Source of the DNA: Lachnospiraceae bacterium | GTDB lineage: Bacteria > Bacillota > Clostridia > Lachnospirales > Lachnospiraceae | DNA length: 64,000 bases | Direction: 5' to 3' | Assembly: GCA_029219245.1 (NCBI GenBank) | Contig: JAQXTA010000008.1 | Span: forward strand, 30,004-94,003 | Shown here: piece after piece, positions 35,484 through 43,805 of the stretch | Numbering within the stretch: position 1 is the first letter of the stretch | Layout of the letters: every line of letters starts with the position of its first letter | Translations under genes and position numbers: made by a program | Notes under the pieces: generated by a model | Seen by the model: the letters and a program-made list of their open reading frames with translations, nothing else | The model's database searches: none | Told to the model about the DNA's origin: nothing

Positions 35484-36265
35484 TCTACTTCCTCCTGCCA
35501 GTAATCACTTCTGAATTTATTATAGACATTAATGAAATTTTTTGCAGTTTCACACTGCGGATTCTGAAAGATATCTTTCACAAGTCCCTGTTCCAGAAGC
35601 TTTCCATTTTCCATAACTGCCATTCTGTGACAGGTATATTTGATGACTTCCAATTCATGCGTAATCAGAATAATCGTCAACCCAAGCTTTTCATTAATTT
35701 CTTTTAGCAAATCAAGAACTGCAAGCGTTGTCTGTGGGTCCAATGCGCTGGTAGCTTCATCCGACAAAAGCACGTCCGGATTATTCGCCAAGGCTCTGGC
35801 AATGCCGACTCTCTGCTTCTGTCCGCCGGATAATTCCCCCGGATAAGCATTTTTCTTATCGGTCAGTCCAACTAACACTAACATCTCGTCCACTTTGGCA
35901 TCTCTTTCCTTAGCGGAAAGACCTGTAAGTTTCAACGGATATGCAATATTCTGTGCTACGGTCATAGAATCAAACAGATTAAACTGCTGAAAAATCATAC
36001 CGATTTTTCTTCTTTCTACATTTAACTGATCTTTTTTTAAGGAAGTAATCTCCTTGTCCCCAATACGGACAATCCCACTATCCGGTTCTTCCAAGCGGTT
36101 AATGCATCTGACCAAAGTTGATTTCCCTGCACCACTAAAGCCTACAATACCGTATATTTCACCCTTCTTTACAGAAAGGTCAATTCCCTTCAAGACCTCT
36201 ATGGACTGTTTCTTATTATGAAATGTCTTGTAAAGCTGCTTTACCTCAATAAATTTTTCCTCCAT
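35480..36265 (-). CDS. metN: MetN-type ATP-binding protein, without NIL domain
   Basis: The 261-residue ABC ATPase has a Walker A (GFSGAGKSTLVRCINRLEEP), Q-loop IFQQFNLFDS, signature LSGGQKQRVGIARAL and Walker B VLLSDEATSALDPQT. The DEATSALDP sequence is typical of MetN. Most MetN proteins are about 340 residues with a C-terminal NIL domain that senses methionine and inhibits transport; here the protein stops shortly after the ATPase domain. It powers the MetI/MetQ importer. The gene follows an HPr-like gene by 17 bases. Confidence 0.92.
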   Translation of the reverse strand: MEEKFIEVKQLYKTFHNKKQSIEVLKGIDLSVKKGEIYGIVGFSGAGKSTLVRCINRLEEPDSGIVRIGDKEITSLKKDQLNVERRKIGMIFQQFNLFDSMTVAQNIAYPLKLTGLSAKERDAKVDEMLVLVGLTDKKNAYPGELSGGQKQRVGIARALANNPDVLLSDEATSALDPQTTLAVLDLLKEINEKLGLTIILITHELEVIKYTCHRMAVMENGKLLEQGLVKDIFQNPQCETAKNFINVYNKFRSDYWQEEVE

Positions 36266-36282
36266 GCAAATACCTTTCCAAC

Positions 36283-36525
36283 CTATCCTTTCACGACATA
36301 TGGTGAAATCGCCTTTTCAATCTCTGAAATATTCTCATTTGTTTCCAAAATCCGGAATTCTACATTCCTTGACAAATCCATGGAAAAAATACCCATAATT
36401 GACTTGGCATCAACGACATATCTCCCCGAAACCAGATCAAAATAGCCGTCAATATTGTTGATGATTGAAACAAATCCCTTTACCTTCTCAATTGAATTTA
36501 AATTTAATATATAGCTTTTCATCAT
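36283..36525 (-). CDS. HPr-like protein lacking the phosphocarrier histidine
   Basis: The 80-residue protein fits the HPr fold. VVDAKSIMGIFSMDLSRNVEFRI aligns with the HPr Ser46 region (KSIMG), the site of HPr kinase. The segment that should hold His15 (HARPA in true HPr) reads NSIEKVKGF and contains no His, so it cannot carry PTS phosphate in the usual way. It could be a Crh-like regulatory protein or an unrelated use of the fold. It lies 17 bases before metN and has a GGTGGG ribosome site, so it is probably first in the met importer operon. Confidence 0.75.
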   Translation of the reverse strand: MMKSYILNLNSIEKVKGFVSIINNIDGYFDLVSGRYVVDAKSIMGIFSMDLSRNVEFRILETNENISEIEKAISPYVVKG

Positions 36526-36654
36526 TTTCCCACCTTCTGTTGCTACGCAATATGTTTCCTTATTATCCCTTTTTATTTCACGTTCTAAATGCTACCGCAT
36601 TTTTCATGATTTGTACAGTAAAATTTTCTTTTTTTCTATTTTTTTCTTTCCATA

Positions 36655-36692
36655 ATAAAAAAAGGAAACCCCATATTACAGGTTTTCTTTCC
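36655..36692 (-). terminator. Rho-independent terminator after the G1P dehydrogenase homologue
   Basis: Minus-strand hairpin AAAGAAAACC / GGTTTCCTTT (one wobble pair) with an eight- or nine-base loop, followed by TTTTTTTATT. Confidence 0.75.
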
Positions 36693-36701
36693 ATTTCATT
36701 G

Positions 36702-37748
36702 CTAAATCAACTGTTCATAAATCCTCTCAAGTCTATCTGTTTCCAAAGGAACTTCATTTAGGATCGTATAACGTTCTTTTCTGGTAGCAGCCGCCTTCTG
36801 CCATGCATCCACAAATATATCTTTCGTGATATTCCAATTCATCGGATTAATATCAATATCATAATCCTCCAGAATTTTGCGCAGCCTTATCACATTTCTT
36901 CCCTGTAAAATACAACTTACCACACTTCCTAATGCCACTGCCATACCATGTGGGATTTTGATTTCCGGATAATTCTCTTCTAAGGAATGACAGAAAAGAT
37001 GCTCCGAACCACTGCTTGGTCTGGAATTTCCGGCAATCTCCATTGCCAGACCTCCCATCACAAGAGACTGGGTAAGTATTTTAACAAATTCCTTGCTTTT
37101 TAAAGATTTTTCTTCATTATAACACAAGGCGGTAAGTGCCATATCCGAAATCATATAAGCGAAATCATCTACTCGTTCTCCATGTCTGGATGCATCTAAC
37201 TTCCAATCATATAAGGCAGTGTATTTACTGATAGTATCGCCAATACCGGATTTAAGCTGTATTGCTGGCGCACCCATAATCACATTGACATCTACCACTA
37301 TTCCCGTCGGAATTTTACATCCTAATGTCTTGCGTAGATTTTCATCAATATCCAGCACCGCGACCGGAGAAGCAAGACTATCATTGCTTAAGGTTGTGGG
37401 CAGACAGATATAGGGAATCTTTCCTACAAAACCGGCATATTTTGCTACGTCCAACACCTTGCCTCCACCAAGGCCGATAATCACCTGAAAGCCTCCTGTA
37501 AATATTTCTCTGGCAAGCTTCATTGCCTGTTCAAAGGAATTTTCTTCCACCAGATACAACTCGCTTTCCGGCAAATCTTTTCTCATTTCTTCCAGATATC
37601 TGCCCATAATATTCTCAAGAGCCGGTTCGGTTACAATCATAACCTTCTTTTTTGTGATTTCCGGAATACATTCCGTCAGAACTTCATCCAGATGCTCGTA
37701 TATTCCTTCTTCTATAATAAGACAATATGGTAAACAAAACTGATTCAT
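36702..37748 (-). CDS. sn-glycerol-1-phosphate dehydrogenase family protein (EgsA/AraM-like)
   Basis: The 348-residue protein is a member of the iron-alcohol-dehydrogenase superfamily. It has the NAD motif IIGLGGGKVLDVAKYAG, PTTLSNDSLASPVAV, GIGDTISKYTALYDWKL, SGSEHLFCHSLE and IPHGMAVALGS, the last two holding metal-binding His residues. The closest recognised group is the glycerol-1-phosphate dehydrogenases: archaeal EgsA and the AraM enzyme of Bacillus, which reduce DHAP to sn-glycerol-1-phosphate. Activity on another polyol phosphate is possible. The gene follows a ZIP metal transporter by 20 bases, which may supply its metal. Confidence 0.85.
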   Translation of the reverse strand: MNQFCLPYCLIIEEGIYEHLDEVLTECIPEITKKKVMIVTEPALENIMGRYLEEMRKDLPESELYLVEENSFEQAMKLAREIFTGGFQVIIGLGGGKVLDVAKYAGFVGKIPYICLPTTLSNDSLASPVAVLDIDENLRKTLGCKIPTGIVVDVNVIMGAPAIQLKSGIGDTISKYTALYDWKLDASRHGERVDDFAYMISDMALTALCYNEEKSLKSKEFVKILTQSLVMGGLAMEIAGNSRPSSGSEHLFCHSLEENYPEIKIPHGMAVALGSVVSCILQGRNVIRLRKILEDYDIDINPMNWNITKDIFVDAWQKAAATRKERYTILNEVPLETDRLERIYEQLI

Positions 37749-37768
37749 CTTACAGTACCCCTTTCCGG

Positions 37769-38545
37769 CTATCCCAAAGCGACATCCAAAATCATCATAA
37801 TCAAAAAGCCTGCGGCGAATCCCAAGGTAGCACCATCAGAATCCCCCTCTCTGGAAGCTTCCGGAATTAATTCCTCTACGACTACAAACATCATTGCACC
37901 CGCAGCAAAAGCCAGTAAAAACGGTAATGCTTTCTCTATGGTACCGGTAACTAAAATGGTAAGGAATGCACCAATGGGTTCCACAACTCCGGATAGTAAA
38001 CCATAAACAAAAGCCTTCAGCTTTCCGGTACCTCCACTTTTCATCGGCATGGAAATAATTGCTCCTTCCGGGAAATTCTGAATGGCAATCCCAACTGCCA
38101 ACGCAAAAGCTCCTGCTGCCGTAATTTCCTGACTTTGTGACAGCAGACCGGCAAATACAACACCGACTGCCATCCCCTCCGGAATATTATGCAGCGTAAC
38201 CGCAAGTGCCAGCATGGCCGTCTTTCCAAGTCCGCTTTTCATACCCTCCGGTTTATCTACCCCCAGGTGCAAATGCGGAATCAGTTTATCCAATCCATAT
38301 AAGAAAAGGATACCTATCAGGAATCCGACTGCTGCAGGTACAAAAGCAAACCGTCCATAACTCTGTGACATGTCAATGGCAGGAATCAGCAATGACCAGA
38401 TAGAAGCCGCTACCATAACACCGGAAGCAAACCCTAACAGTACTTTTTCTAATAGTGCATTCATTTTATTTTTCATAAAAAGCACGCAGGATGCTCCTGC
38501 CGCCGTCCCAAGGAAAGGAATCATAATTCCAAGAAAAATACTCAT
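37769..38545 (-). CDS. ZIP family metal ion transporter
   Basis: The 258-residue protein has eight predicted membrane helices. The conserved ZIP helices IV and V read LALAVTLHNIPEGMAVGVVFAG and GIAIQNFPEGAIISMPM, with the HNxPEG and QNxPEG metal-binding motifs. Such proteins import zinc, iron or manganese down the gradient. It resembles the ZupT/GufA-like bacterial branch; the metal cannot be read from sequence. It lies 35 bases after the alpha-glycosidase gene and 20 bases before the G1P dehydrogenase homologue. Confidence 0.93.
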   Translation of the reverse strand: MSIFLGIMIPFLGTAAGASCVLFMKNKMNALLEKVLLGFASGVMVAASIWSLLIPAIDMSQSYGRFAFVPAAVGFLIGILFLYGLDKLIPHLHLGVDKPEGMKSGLGKTAMLALAVTLHNIPEGMAVGVVFAGLLSQSQEITAAGAFALAVGIAIQNFPEGAIISMPMKSGGTGKLKAFVYGLLSGVVEPIGAFLTILVTGTIEKALPFLLAFAAGAMMFVVVEELIPEASREGDSDGATLGFAAGFLIMMILDVALG

Positions 38546-38580
38546 TTACAATTCTCCCATTCTTCTTTGTTCCATTCTTT

Positions 38581-40344
38581 TTATGCCTTGCAGATTTTAC
38601 GGATTAAAATCCCATTCCGAAGCAATGTACTGTCAATATAATGTCTTGAGAATAAGACTTCTCCCTCTCTTGGAATTTCAATATCTTCTTCCTCACAGTT
38701 GATAAAGACTTCCACATAATTATCAACCCATCCCATCTTATTGAATTCAATTACTCTCGGTTTATTGATTTTATTCGGAAAATGGAAGTTTCTTCCCCGT
38801 AAAAGTGGTTCCTTCTTTCGCAGGTTTAATAAATTACGAATAATCTCCATACGTTCCTTATAAACACCTGCTTCTATTTCTTCCCATGGCATACACCGCC
38901 TGCAATCCGGATCATGACCACCTTCCATGGCAATCTCCGTACCGTAATAAATGCATGGACTACCCGGCATAGTAAACAAAACGGCTAACTGCTGAAAATA
39001 TTCATCCAGATTTTTGACATCTGAACGAAGCCTTTTCGTATCATGGGAATCCAACAGGTTAAACAACACGTCATTCGTCTGCTGCATATATCCAGTATAA
39101 CACCGATTGATAGTATATTCAAAATCTTCGTTGGTCAGGCTCTTATCAATCCAGAAATCCTTGATACTTTCACCAAGCGGATAGTTCATAACCGCATCAA
39201 ATTCATCGCCACGAAGCCAAGGCATGGCATCATGCCAGATTTCACCCAGAATATAAATATCCGGCTTCATTGCTTTCAGGCACTTTCTAAGTTCTTTACA
39301 GAATACATGGGATATTTCATTTGCCACATCCAGGCGGATGCCATCGACATCATATATCTTTACCCATGTTTCGCATACACCCAGAAGATATTCCCTTACC
39401 TTTGGATTGTTCGTATTTAATTTCGGCATTTCATCATAAAATGCAAACGTGTAATACTGCTTTTCTCTTGCACGACTGACACCGTCCCGGAAAGGCCATT
39501 CATTAATCATAAACCAGTCCCAGTATTCAGACTCCGGTCCCTTCTTCTTTACATCCTGCCATGGTGCAAAACCTTCTCCGGAATGGTTAAATACACCATC
39601 TAACATAATCCGGATTCCACGTGCATGCGCTTCCCGCACCAATGTTTTCATGATTTCTTCATTTCCGAAATGAGGATCAATTTTCTGGTAATCCGTCGTG
39701 TCGTATTTGTGCGAAGATGGTGCTTCATTGATTGGTGTCAGATACAGCCCGGATACCCCAAGTTCTTTCAGATAGTCCAGCTTACTGATAATCCCCGGCA
39801 AATCCCCACCAAAAAATTCTTCGTTAGAAACAGAGCCTTTGTTTCTCCATGGCAGCGTTCCCTCCGGATTCAAAGAAGCATCCCCATTGCAGAACCTTTC
39901 CGGGAAAATCTGATACCAGATTGTTTCATTGACCCATGACGGTGTTACTGGAATATCAGCAGGATTCATCCATGGAAATACAAAGCACTGTCTGCTTCGT
40001 CCCTCTAACTGCATCTGTGCCTCTGATACGAAACCATCTTCAAAGTAAAACCACTTTTCATTTTCTGTCTGTAATTCAAAATAATATTTTAATCGCTTAT
40101 ATGGTGGTTCAATGGTTGTTGTCCACCATAACTGGTTTTTCAGTCTCTTCTTAAAAGGAATATTGATGGCATCTCCCGTCCATGTTTCTCCGCCACCCAG
40201 AATGCCGGCCTGAAACGGATCTCCCTGAATGATATTGACATATTTCACATCATACCCCGTTTTAATGTTGATTATTAGCTTATTCTCATCCAGTGGATAA
40301 CAATAATTATCATTTGCCCTGTGATACACTGCATTAAAGTCCAT
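38581..40344 (-). CDS. GH13 alpha-glycosidase (neopullulanase / cyclomaltodextrinase type)
   Basis: The start is ATG 40344 (MDFNAVYHRAND), eight bases after GGGAGG; the 12 extra residues in the track overlap an operator. The protein of about 587 residues has an N-terminal CBM34-like domain (about 1-120) and a GH13 barrel with conserved regions DGVFNHSG, GIRLDVANEI (nucleophile Asp), LGEIWHDA (acid Glu) and LLDSHDTKR. A C-terminal beta domain follows. No signal peptide is seen, so it acts in the cytoplasm on maltodextrins, cyclodextrins or pullulan fragments. The promoter and palindrome upstream suggest sugar-responsive control. Confidence 0.93.
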   Translation of the reverse strand: MDFNAVYHRANDNYCYPLDENKLIINIKTGYDVKYVNIIQGDPFQAGILGGGETWTGDAINIPFKKRLKNQLWWTTTIEPPYKRLKYYFELQTENEKWFYFEDGFVSEAQMQLEGRSRQCFVFPWMNPADIPVTPSWVNETIWYQIFPERFCNGDASLNPEGTLPWRNKGSVSNEEFFGGDLPGIISKLDYLKELGVSGLYLTPINEAPSSHKYDTTDYQKIDPHFGNEEIMKTLVREAHARGIRIMLDGVFNHSGEGFAPWQDVKKKGPESEYWDWFMINEWPFRDGVSRAREKQYYTFAFYDEMPKLNTNNPKVREYLLGVCETWVKIYDVDGIRLDVANEISHVFCKELRKCLKAMKPDIYILGEIWHDAMPWLRGDEFDAVMNYPLGESIKDFWIDKSLTNEDFEYTINRCYTGYMQQTNDVLFNLLDSHDTKRLRSDVKNLDEYFQQLAVLFTMPGSPCIYYGTEIAMEGGHDPDCRRCMPWEEIEAGVYKERMEIIRNLLNLRKKEPLLRGRNFHFPNKINKPRVIEFNKMGWVDNYVEVFINCEEEDIEIPREGEVLFSRHYIDSTLLRNGILIRKICKA

Positions 40345-40363
40345 TTTTGTAACCTCCCTTTTT

Positions 40364-40379
40364 TGGAAAACGTTTTCCA
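40364..40379. promoter_or_regulatory. LacI/CcpA-type operator of the alpha-glycosidase gene
   Basis: TGGAAAACGTTTTCCA is a perfect 16-base palindrome with the central CG typical of LacI-family operators, including cre sites. It begins about seven bases after the -10 box, so a bound repressor would block initiation or early elongation. Confidence 0.8.
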
Positions 40380-40386
40380 TATAAGA

Positions 40387-40415
40387 ATAATAATACAGAT
40401 ATCACAAAAATGCAA
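40387..40415 (-). promoter_or_regulatory. Sigma-A promoter of the alpha-glycosidase gene
   Basis: On the minus strand TTGCAT and TATTAT are 17 bases apart, directly followed by the palindromic operator. Confidence 0.75.
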
Positions 40416-40536
40416 GGAAAAATCTTACTCTCCTTATAAGCATTCTATGATATCTGTATCTGAAGGTTCCTATCCCATATATCTATCAGCACCTCTCAGT
40501 GCAACTGACAGCTTCCTTGTTTAAAAACATTTTCTG

Positions 40537-42540
40537 CTAAAACAGGCATAATACCTGATAAACAAGAAAAGATACCAGCCATGCCACACTGCACTGCATC
40601 AAAACAACTACTGCCGCCTGCCAAGCGGTTCCGAGTTCTCTTTTTATTGTAGCGATTGCTGCTACGCAGGGTGTATAAAGCAGTGTAAAAACTAAGAAGC
40701 TGATTGCCGATATTGGTGTAAAAATGCTGCCAAGGGATTCACTTAAATTGCTCATCGTTGTACCGGTTAAAACACTCAGCGTACTGACCACTGCTTCCTT
40801 TGCCGTAAAACCACTGATAAGTGAAGTTGCCACTCTCCAATCGTTAAAACCAAGTGGTGTAAAAATCGGTGCGATACATTTTCCAATCATAGCAAGCAGA
40901 CTGTCCTTACTGTCCACTACTACATTCAATCGGCTGTCAAAGGTCTGCAAAAACCAGATAATTAACGTTCCTAAGAAAATAACGGTAAAAGCGCGTTGCA
41001 AGAAGTCTTTTGCCTTATCCCACATAAGTAAAAGCACACTCTTTGCCGAAGGGAAACGGTAATTCGGAAGTTCCATCACAAAAGGCATCGGATTTCCTTT
41101 AAACACAAAGTGATTTAAAATCATAGCCACCAGTAATCCTACCAGAATGCCAAATACATATAATCCCATCATAACAAGTGCCTGATGCTCTTTAAAAAAG
41201 GCTGCCGTAAATAACGCATAAATCGGTATTTTGGCAGAACAACTGATAAACGGAATCAACAGAATCGTCATCTTCTTATCCCGATCGGAAGAAAGGGTTC
41301 TGCTGGACATAACCGCCGGAACACTGCATCCGAATCCTATCAGCATGGATACAAAGCTCTTACCGGACAGACCGATTTTACGAAGTGGTCTGTCCATTAC
41401 AAAGGCAATTCTTGCCATATAACCGGAATCCTCCAGAATAGACAAAAAGAAAAACAAAACAACGATAATCGGTAAAAAGCTTAAAACACTGCCCACACCG
41501 GCAAATACACCATCAATGACAAGGCTTTTTACAACCGGATTGATACCGTAATCTACAAGTGCCTGTTCTACCCAGGCAGATAGCACATCAATTCCCATAC
41601 TCAGCAAATCACTTAGAAAGCTCCCGATAACACCGAAGGTCAGCCAGAAAATCAAAAGCATGATAACTAAGAATGCCGGTATCGCAAAATACTTTCCGGT
41701 CAGAATCCTATCCATCTTCACGCTCCGGATATGTTCCTTGCTTTCTTTACATTTAATGACCGCACAATCGCAGACTTTTTCAATAAAAGTGTACCGCATA
41801 TCTGCTAAAGCAGCATTCCGGTCCATTTCACTATCCTGCTCCATTTCTACGATACTGTGCTCAATCAGTTCCAATTCATTCTGGGATAATTTCAGACGTT
41901 CCGTAATATCCTTATCCCCTTCAACCATTTTCGTTGCTGCAAAACGCGGCGACATGGCACTTGCCTCTGCATGGTCCTCGACCTGATGGCTGACTGCATG
42001 AATGCATCTATGTACCGGGCCTTTTTCACAGAAGTCCGTTACCTTCGGATAAATACGTCTTCCGGCAACTTCCTGAATTGCATGAATCAAATCTTCGATT
42101 CCTTCATTTTTTACGGCACTGATTGCCACAACCGGAATCCCTAACTGTTCCTCCATTTTAGCAATATCTATGGTACCACCGTTGCTCCGCACTTCATCCA
42201 TCATGTTCAACGCAAGAATCATCGGAATATGCATTTCCAACAACTGTAGTGTCAGATAAAGATTTCTCTCTATATTCGTTGCATCTACGATGTTGATAAT
42301 ACCATCCGGTTTTTCATTCAAAATAAAATTCCTTGTTACAATCTCTTCCCTGCTATAAGGACGGATGGAATAGATACCCGGTAAATCAACAACAGAATCT
42401 CCTTTTTCTCCCCTGATTTCTCCAACCTTCTGATCGACCGTAACACCCGGAAAATTTCCTACATGCTGATTGGAGCCGGTCAGCTGATTAAACAAGGTTG
42501 TCTTACCACAATTCTGATTTCCTACTAATGCGTATATCAT
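40537..42540 (-). CDS. feoB: Ferrous iron transporter FeoB
   Basis: The 667-residue protein has an N-terminal GTPase domain (G1 GNQNCGKTTLFNQL, G3 DLPGIYSI, G4 NMMDE), a helical spacer and a C-terminal membrane part with two Gate motifs (for example GFGCSVPAVMSSRTLSS and FISCSAKIPIYALFTAAFF). It imports Fe(II) across the cytoplasmic membrane, the main iron route in anaerobes. It overlaps feoA by four bases and is controlled from the promoter upstream of feoA. There is no feoC. Confidence 0.96.
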   Translation of the reverse strand: MIYALVGNQNCGKTTLFNQLTGSNQHVGNFPGVTVDQKVGEIRGEKGDSVVDLPGIYSIRPYSREEIVTRNFILNEKPDGIINIVDATNIERNLYLTLQLLEMHIPMILALNMMDEVRSNGGTIDIAKMEEQLGIPVVAISAVKNEGIEDLIHAIQEVAGRRIYPKVTDFCEKGPVHRCIHAVSHQVEDHAEASAMSPRFAATKMVEGDKDITERLKLSQNELELIEHSIVEMEQDSEMDRNAALADMRYTFIEKVCDCAVIKCKESKEHIRSVKMDRILTGKYFAIPAFLVIMLLIFWLTFGVIGSFLSDLLSMGIDVLSAWVEQALVDYGINPVVKSLVIDGVFAGVGSVLSFLPIIVVLFFFLSILEDSGYMARIAFVMDRPLRKIGLSGKSFVSMLIGFGCSVPAVMSSRTLSSDRDKKMTILLIPFISCSAKIPIYALFTAAFFKEHQALVMMGLYVFGILVGLLVAMILNHFVFKGNPMPFVMELPNYRFPSAKSVLLLMWDKAKDFLQRAFTVIFLGTLIIWFLQTFDSRLNVVVDSKDSLLAMIGKCIAPIFTPLGFNDWRVATSLISGFTAKEAVVSTLSVLTGTTMSNLSESLGSIFTPISAISFLVFTLLYTPCVAAIATIKRELGTAWQAAVVVLMQCSVAWLVSFLVYQVLCLF

Positions 42541-42767
42541 TTTATCATCTCCTGTACCTCAATCTCCTGCGCATCATCCTTCCGGATTGTCAACTCATAT
42601 CCCCGAAGCTGTATTTCGATCGGGTCTCCCATCGGAGCCATTTTCTGTACCTTTACTTTGGTTTTGGGAATCAGACCCATATCCAACAGGCGGCAGCGCA
42701 GCTCGCCTTCTCCTCCTACTTTCGTAATAACAGCTTCTTGTCCGACAGCAATCTGGTCTAACGTCAT
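42537..42767 (-). CDS. feoA: Ferrous iron transport protein FeoA
   Basis: The 76-residue SH3-like protein (MTLDQIAVGQEAVITKVGGEGELRCRLLDMGLIPKTKVKVQKMAPMGDPIEIQLRGYELTIRK) carries the FeoA hallmarks RLLDMGLIPGT-like and GDPIEIQLRGY. It assists FeoB in Fe(II) uptake. It is the first gene of feoAB; the start codon overlaps the feoB reading region only at its stop (ATGA overlap with feoB start). Confidence 0.95.
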   Translation of the reverse strand: MTLDQIAVGQEAVITKVGGEGELRCRLLDMGLIPKTKVKVQKMAPMGDPIEIQLRGYELTIRKDDAQEIEVQEMIK

Positions 42768-42804
42768 ATATAAACACCTCTTTTGTTGAGAAATATTTTC
42801 AAAT

Positions 42805-42820
42805 GTTAGTTTACGCTAAC
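42805..42820. promoter_or_regulatory. Candidate DtxR-type operator over the feo -10 box
   Basis: GTTAG-TTTACG-CTAAC is a perfect five-base inverted repeat with a six-base centre and covers the feoA -10 box. TTAG/CTAA half-sites are typical of DtxR/IdeR/MntR operators. The adjacent divergent regulator is the obvious ligand. Confidence 0.65.
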
Positions 42821-42836
42821 CTTTATCACTTGTCAA
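42808..42836 (-). promoter_or_regulatory. Sigma-A promoter of feoAB
   Basis: On the minus strand TTGACA (perfect) and TAAACT are 17 bases apart; the -10 lies inside the inverted repeat. Confidence 0.8.
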
Positions 42837-42842
42837 CTCAAT

Positions 42843-42871
42843 TTGCAAAGAATTCCCATTTATGATAGACT
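42843..42871 (+). promoter_or_regulatory. Probable promoter of the DtxR-type regulator
   Basis: TTGCAA and TAGACT are 17 bases apart on the plus strand, about 50 bases before the start. It does not overlap the feo promoter, so the two can fire independently. Confidence 0.5.
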
Positions 42872-42920
42872 GCATATATGACTTCATTATTCAGTTCCGC
42901 TTTTGGGGAGGTAATTTGTT

Positions 42921-43286
42921 TTGAAAATACAGGAATCCGCAGAAAATTATCTGGAAACGATTTTGATACTCGGAGAGAAAAAGGGCAATGTGCGCTCCAT
43001 TGACATCGCCAATGAGTTAGAATTTAAAAAACCGAGTGTCAGTGTTGCTATGAAAAATCTACGCGAAAACGGCTACATTAAAGTAGATGAAAATGGTTTT
43101 ATTACCTTGACTGCATCCGGCAGACAGATTGCTGAAACCATGTACGAAAGACATCTGTTCCTCTCCAAATGGCTGACAGCACTTGGAGTTGACGAAAAAA
43201 TTGCAGTAGAAGATGCCTGCAAAATAGAGCACGTTATCAGTACAGAAAGCTTTGTTGCCATAAAAAAGCACGTTGAACAGAAATAA
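42921..43286 (+). CDS. DtxR/MntR-family metal-dependent transcriptional regulator
   Basis: The 121-residue protein starts at TTG 42921, nine bases after GGGGAGG. It has a winged helix (NVRSIDIANELEFKKPSVSVAMKNLRENGYIKVDENGFITLT) and a dimerisation helix with metal ligands (GRQIAETMYERHLFLSKWLTALGV, EDACKIEHVISTESFVAIKKHV). It lacks the C-terminal SH3-like domain of DtxR and is slightly shorter than MntR. It probably represses feoAB when Fe(II) or Mn(II) is bound, based on the divergent layout and the operator over the feo -10. Confidence 0.9.
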   Translation: MKIQESAENYLETILILGEKKGNVRSIDIANELEFKKPSVSVAMKNLRENGYIKVDENGFITLTASGRQIAETMYERHLFLSKWLTALGVDEKIAVEDACKIEHVISTESFVAIKKHVEQK

Positions 43287-43297
43287 CTTTCCATATT

Positions 43298-43804
43298 TCA
43301 GGCTCTGGTACGCTGATATCGCATATACTCTTCCTCGCACTTATCAAACGTACCATCCTGTTCCATTCTGTCATGCCATTTCTCCCAGATTTCCCGCAGA
43401 CTATTCTGATAAGGTTCCCAATCCGCCACCATCATCTCCTGTGTATAATGCTGTGTACACTGATGTCCTTCTTTTCCTTCCAGGAATCGGCCACCCTTCG
43501 GTCGTTTGGAAAAAGGAAGGCTGCACCCGTTCCTTGTCAATGCAATACATTCTCCCATCGCATCCACACCGATAAAGGTAAAACATTTATGCCTCATTCG
43601 CAAATAATAAAATGCCCTTCCATGCATATGAAAAGAATCAATAGCAAATAAGCTGTTCTGTAACAGTGCTTCGATATTTTCCGGCGTTGCCTCTTTTCCC
43701 TCTAACGAAGCTATCATATCTTCCGGCGCTAAAGAGCACCCCATTGTTTTACAGCAGTTTCCACCACATGCTTTACAAACAGCATCACTTTCAAATCCGT
43801 TCAT
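43298..43804 (-). CDS. Cysteine-cluster protein (YkgJ-like)
   Basis: The 168-residue protein begins with a dense cysteine cluster (VCKACGGNCCKTMGC) and has later Cys residues in HKCFTF, GECIALTRNGCSL and HQCTQHY. The pattern resembles YkgJ-type CxxCC cluster proteins, which probably bind zinc or an iron-sulfur centre, but the family assignment is tentative. The gene follows the MATE gene after one base, so the two are co-transcribed. It converges on the DtxR-type gene with an 11-base gap. Confidence 0.7.
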   Translation of the reverse strand: MNGFESDAVCKACGGNCCKTMGCSLAPEDMIASLEGKEATPENIEALLQNSLFAIDSFHMHGRAFYYLRMRHKCFTFIGVDAMGECIALTRNGCSLPFSKRPKGGRFLEGKEGHQCTQHYTQEMMVADWEPYQNSLREIWEKWHDRMEQDGTFDKCEEEYMRYQRTRA

Positions 43805-43805
43805 C

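Noticed and set aside
36526-36700. Possible SAM riboswitch or T-box before the met importer operon
   Set aside because: The leader is short and A/T-rich; I could not find the conserved stems or a T-box sequence. Only a small AATGC/GCATT hairpin is visible.
40440-40530. Possible terminator after feoB
   Set aside because: An imperfect stem-loop (CTGTCA/TGATAG with GCAC/GTGC) is present but there is no U-run, so I did not list it.
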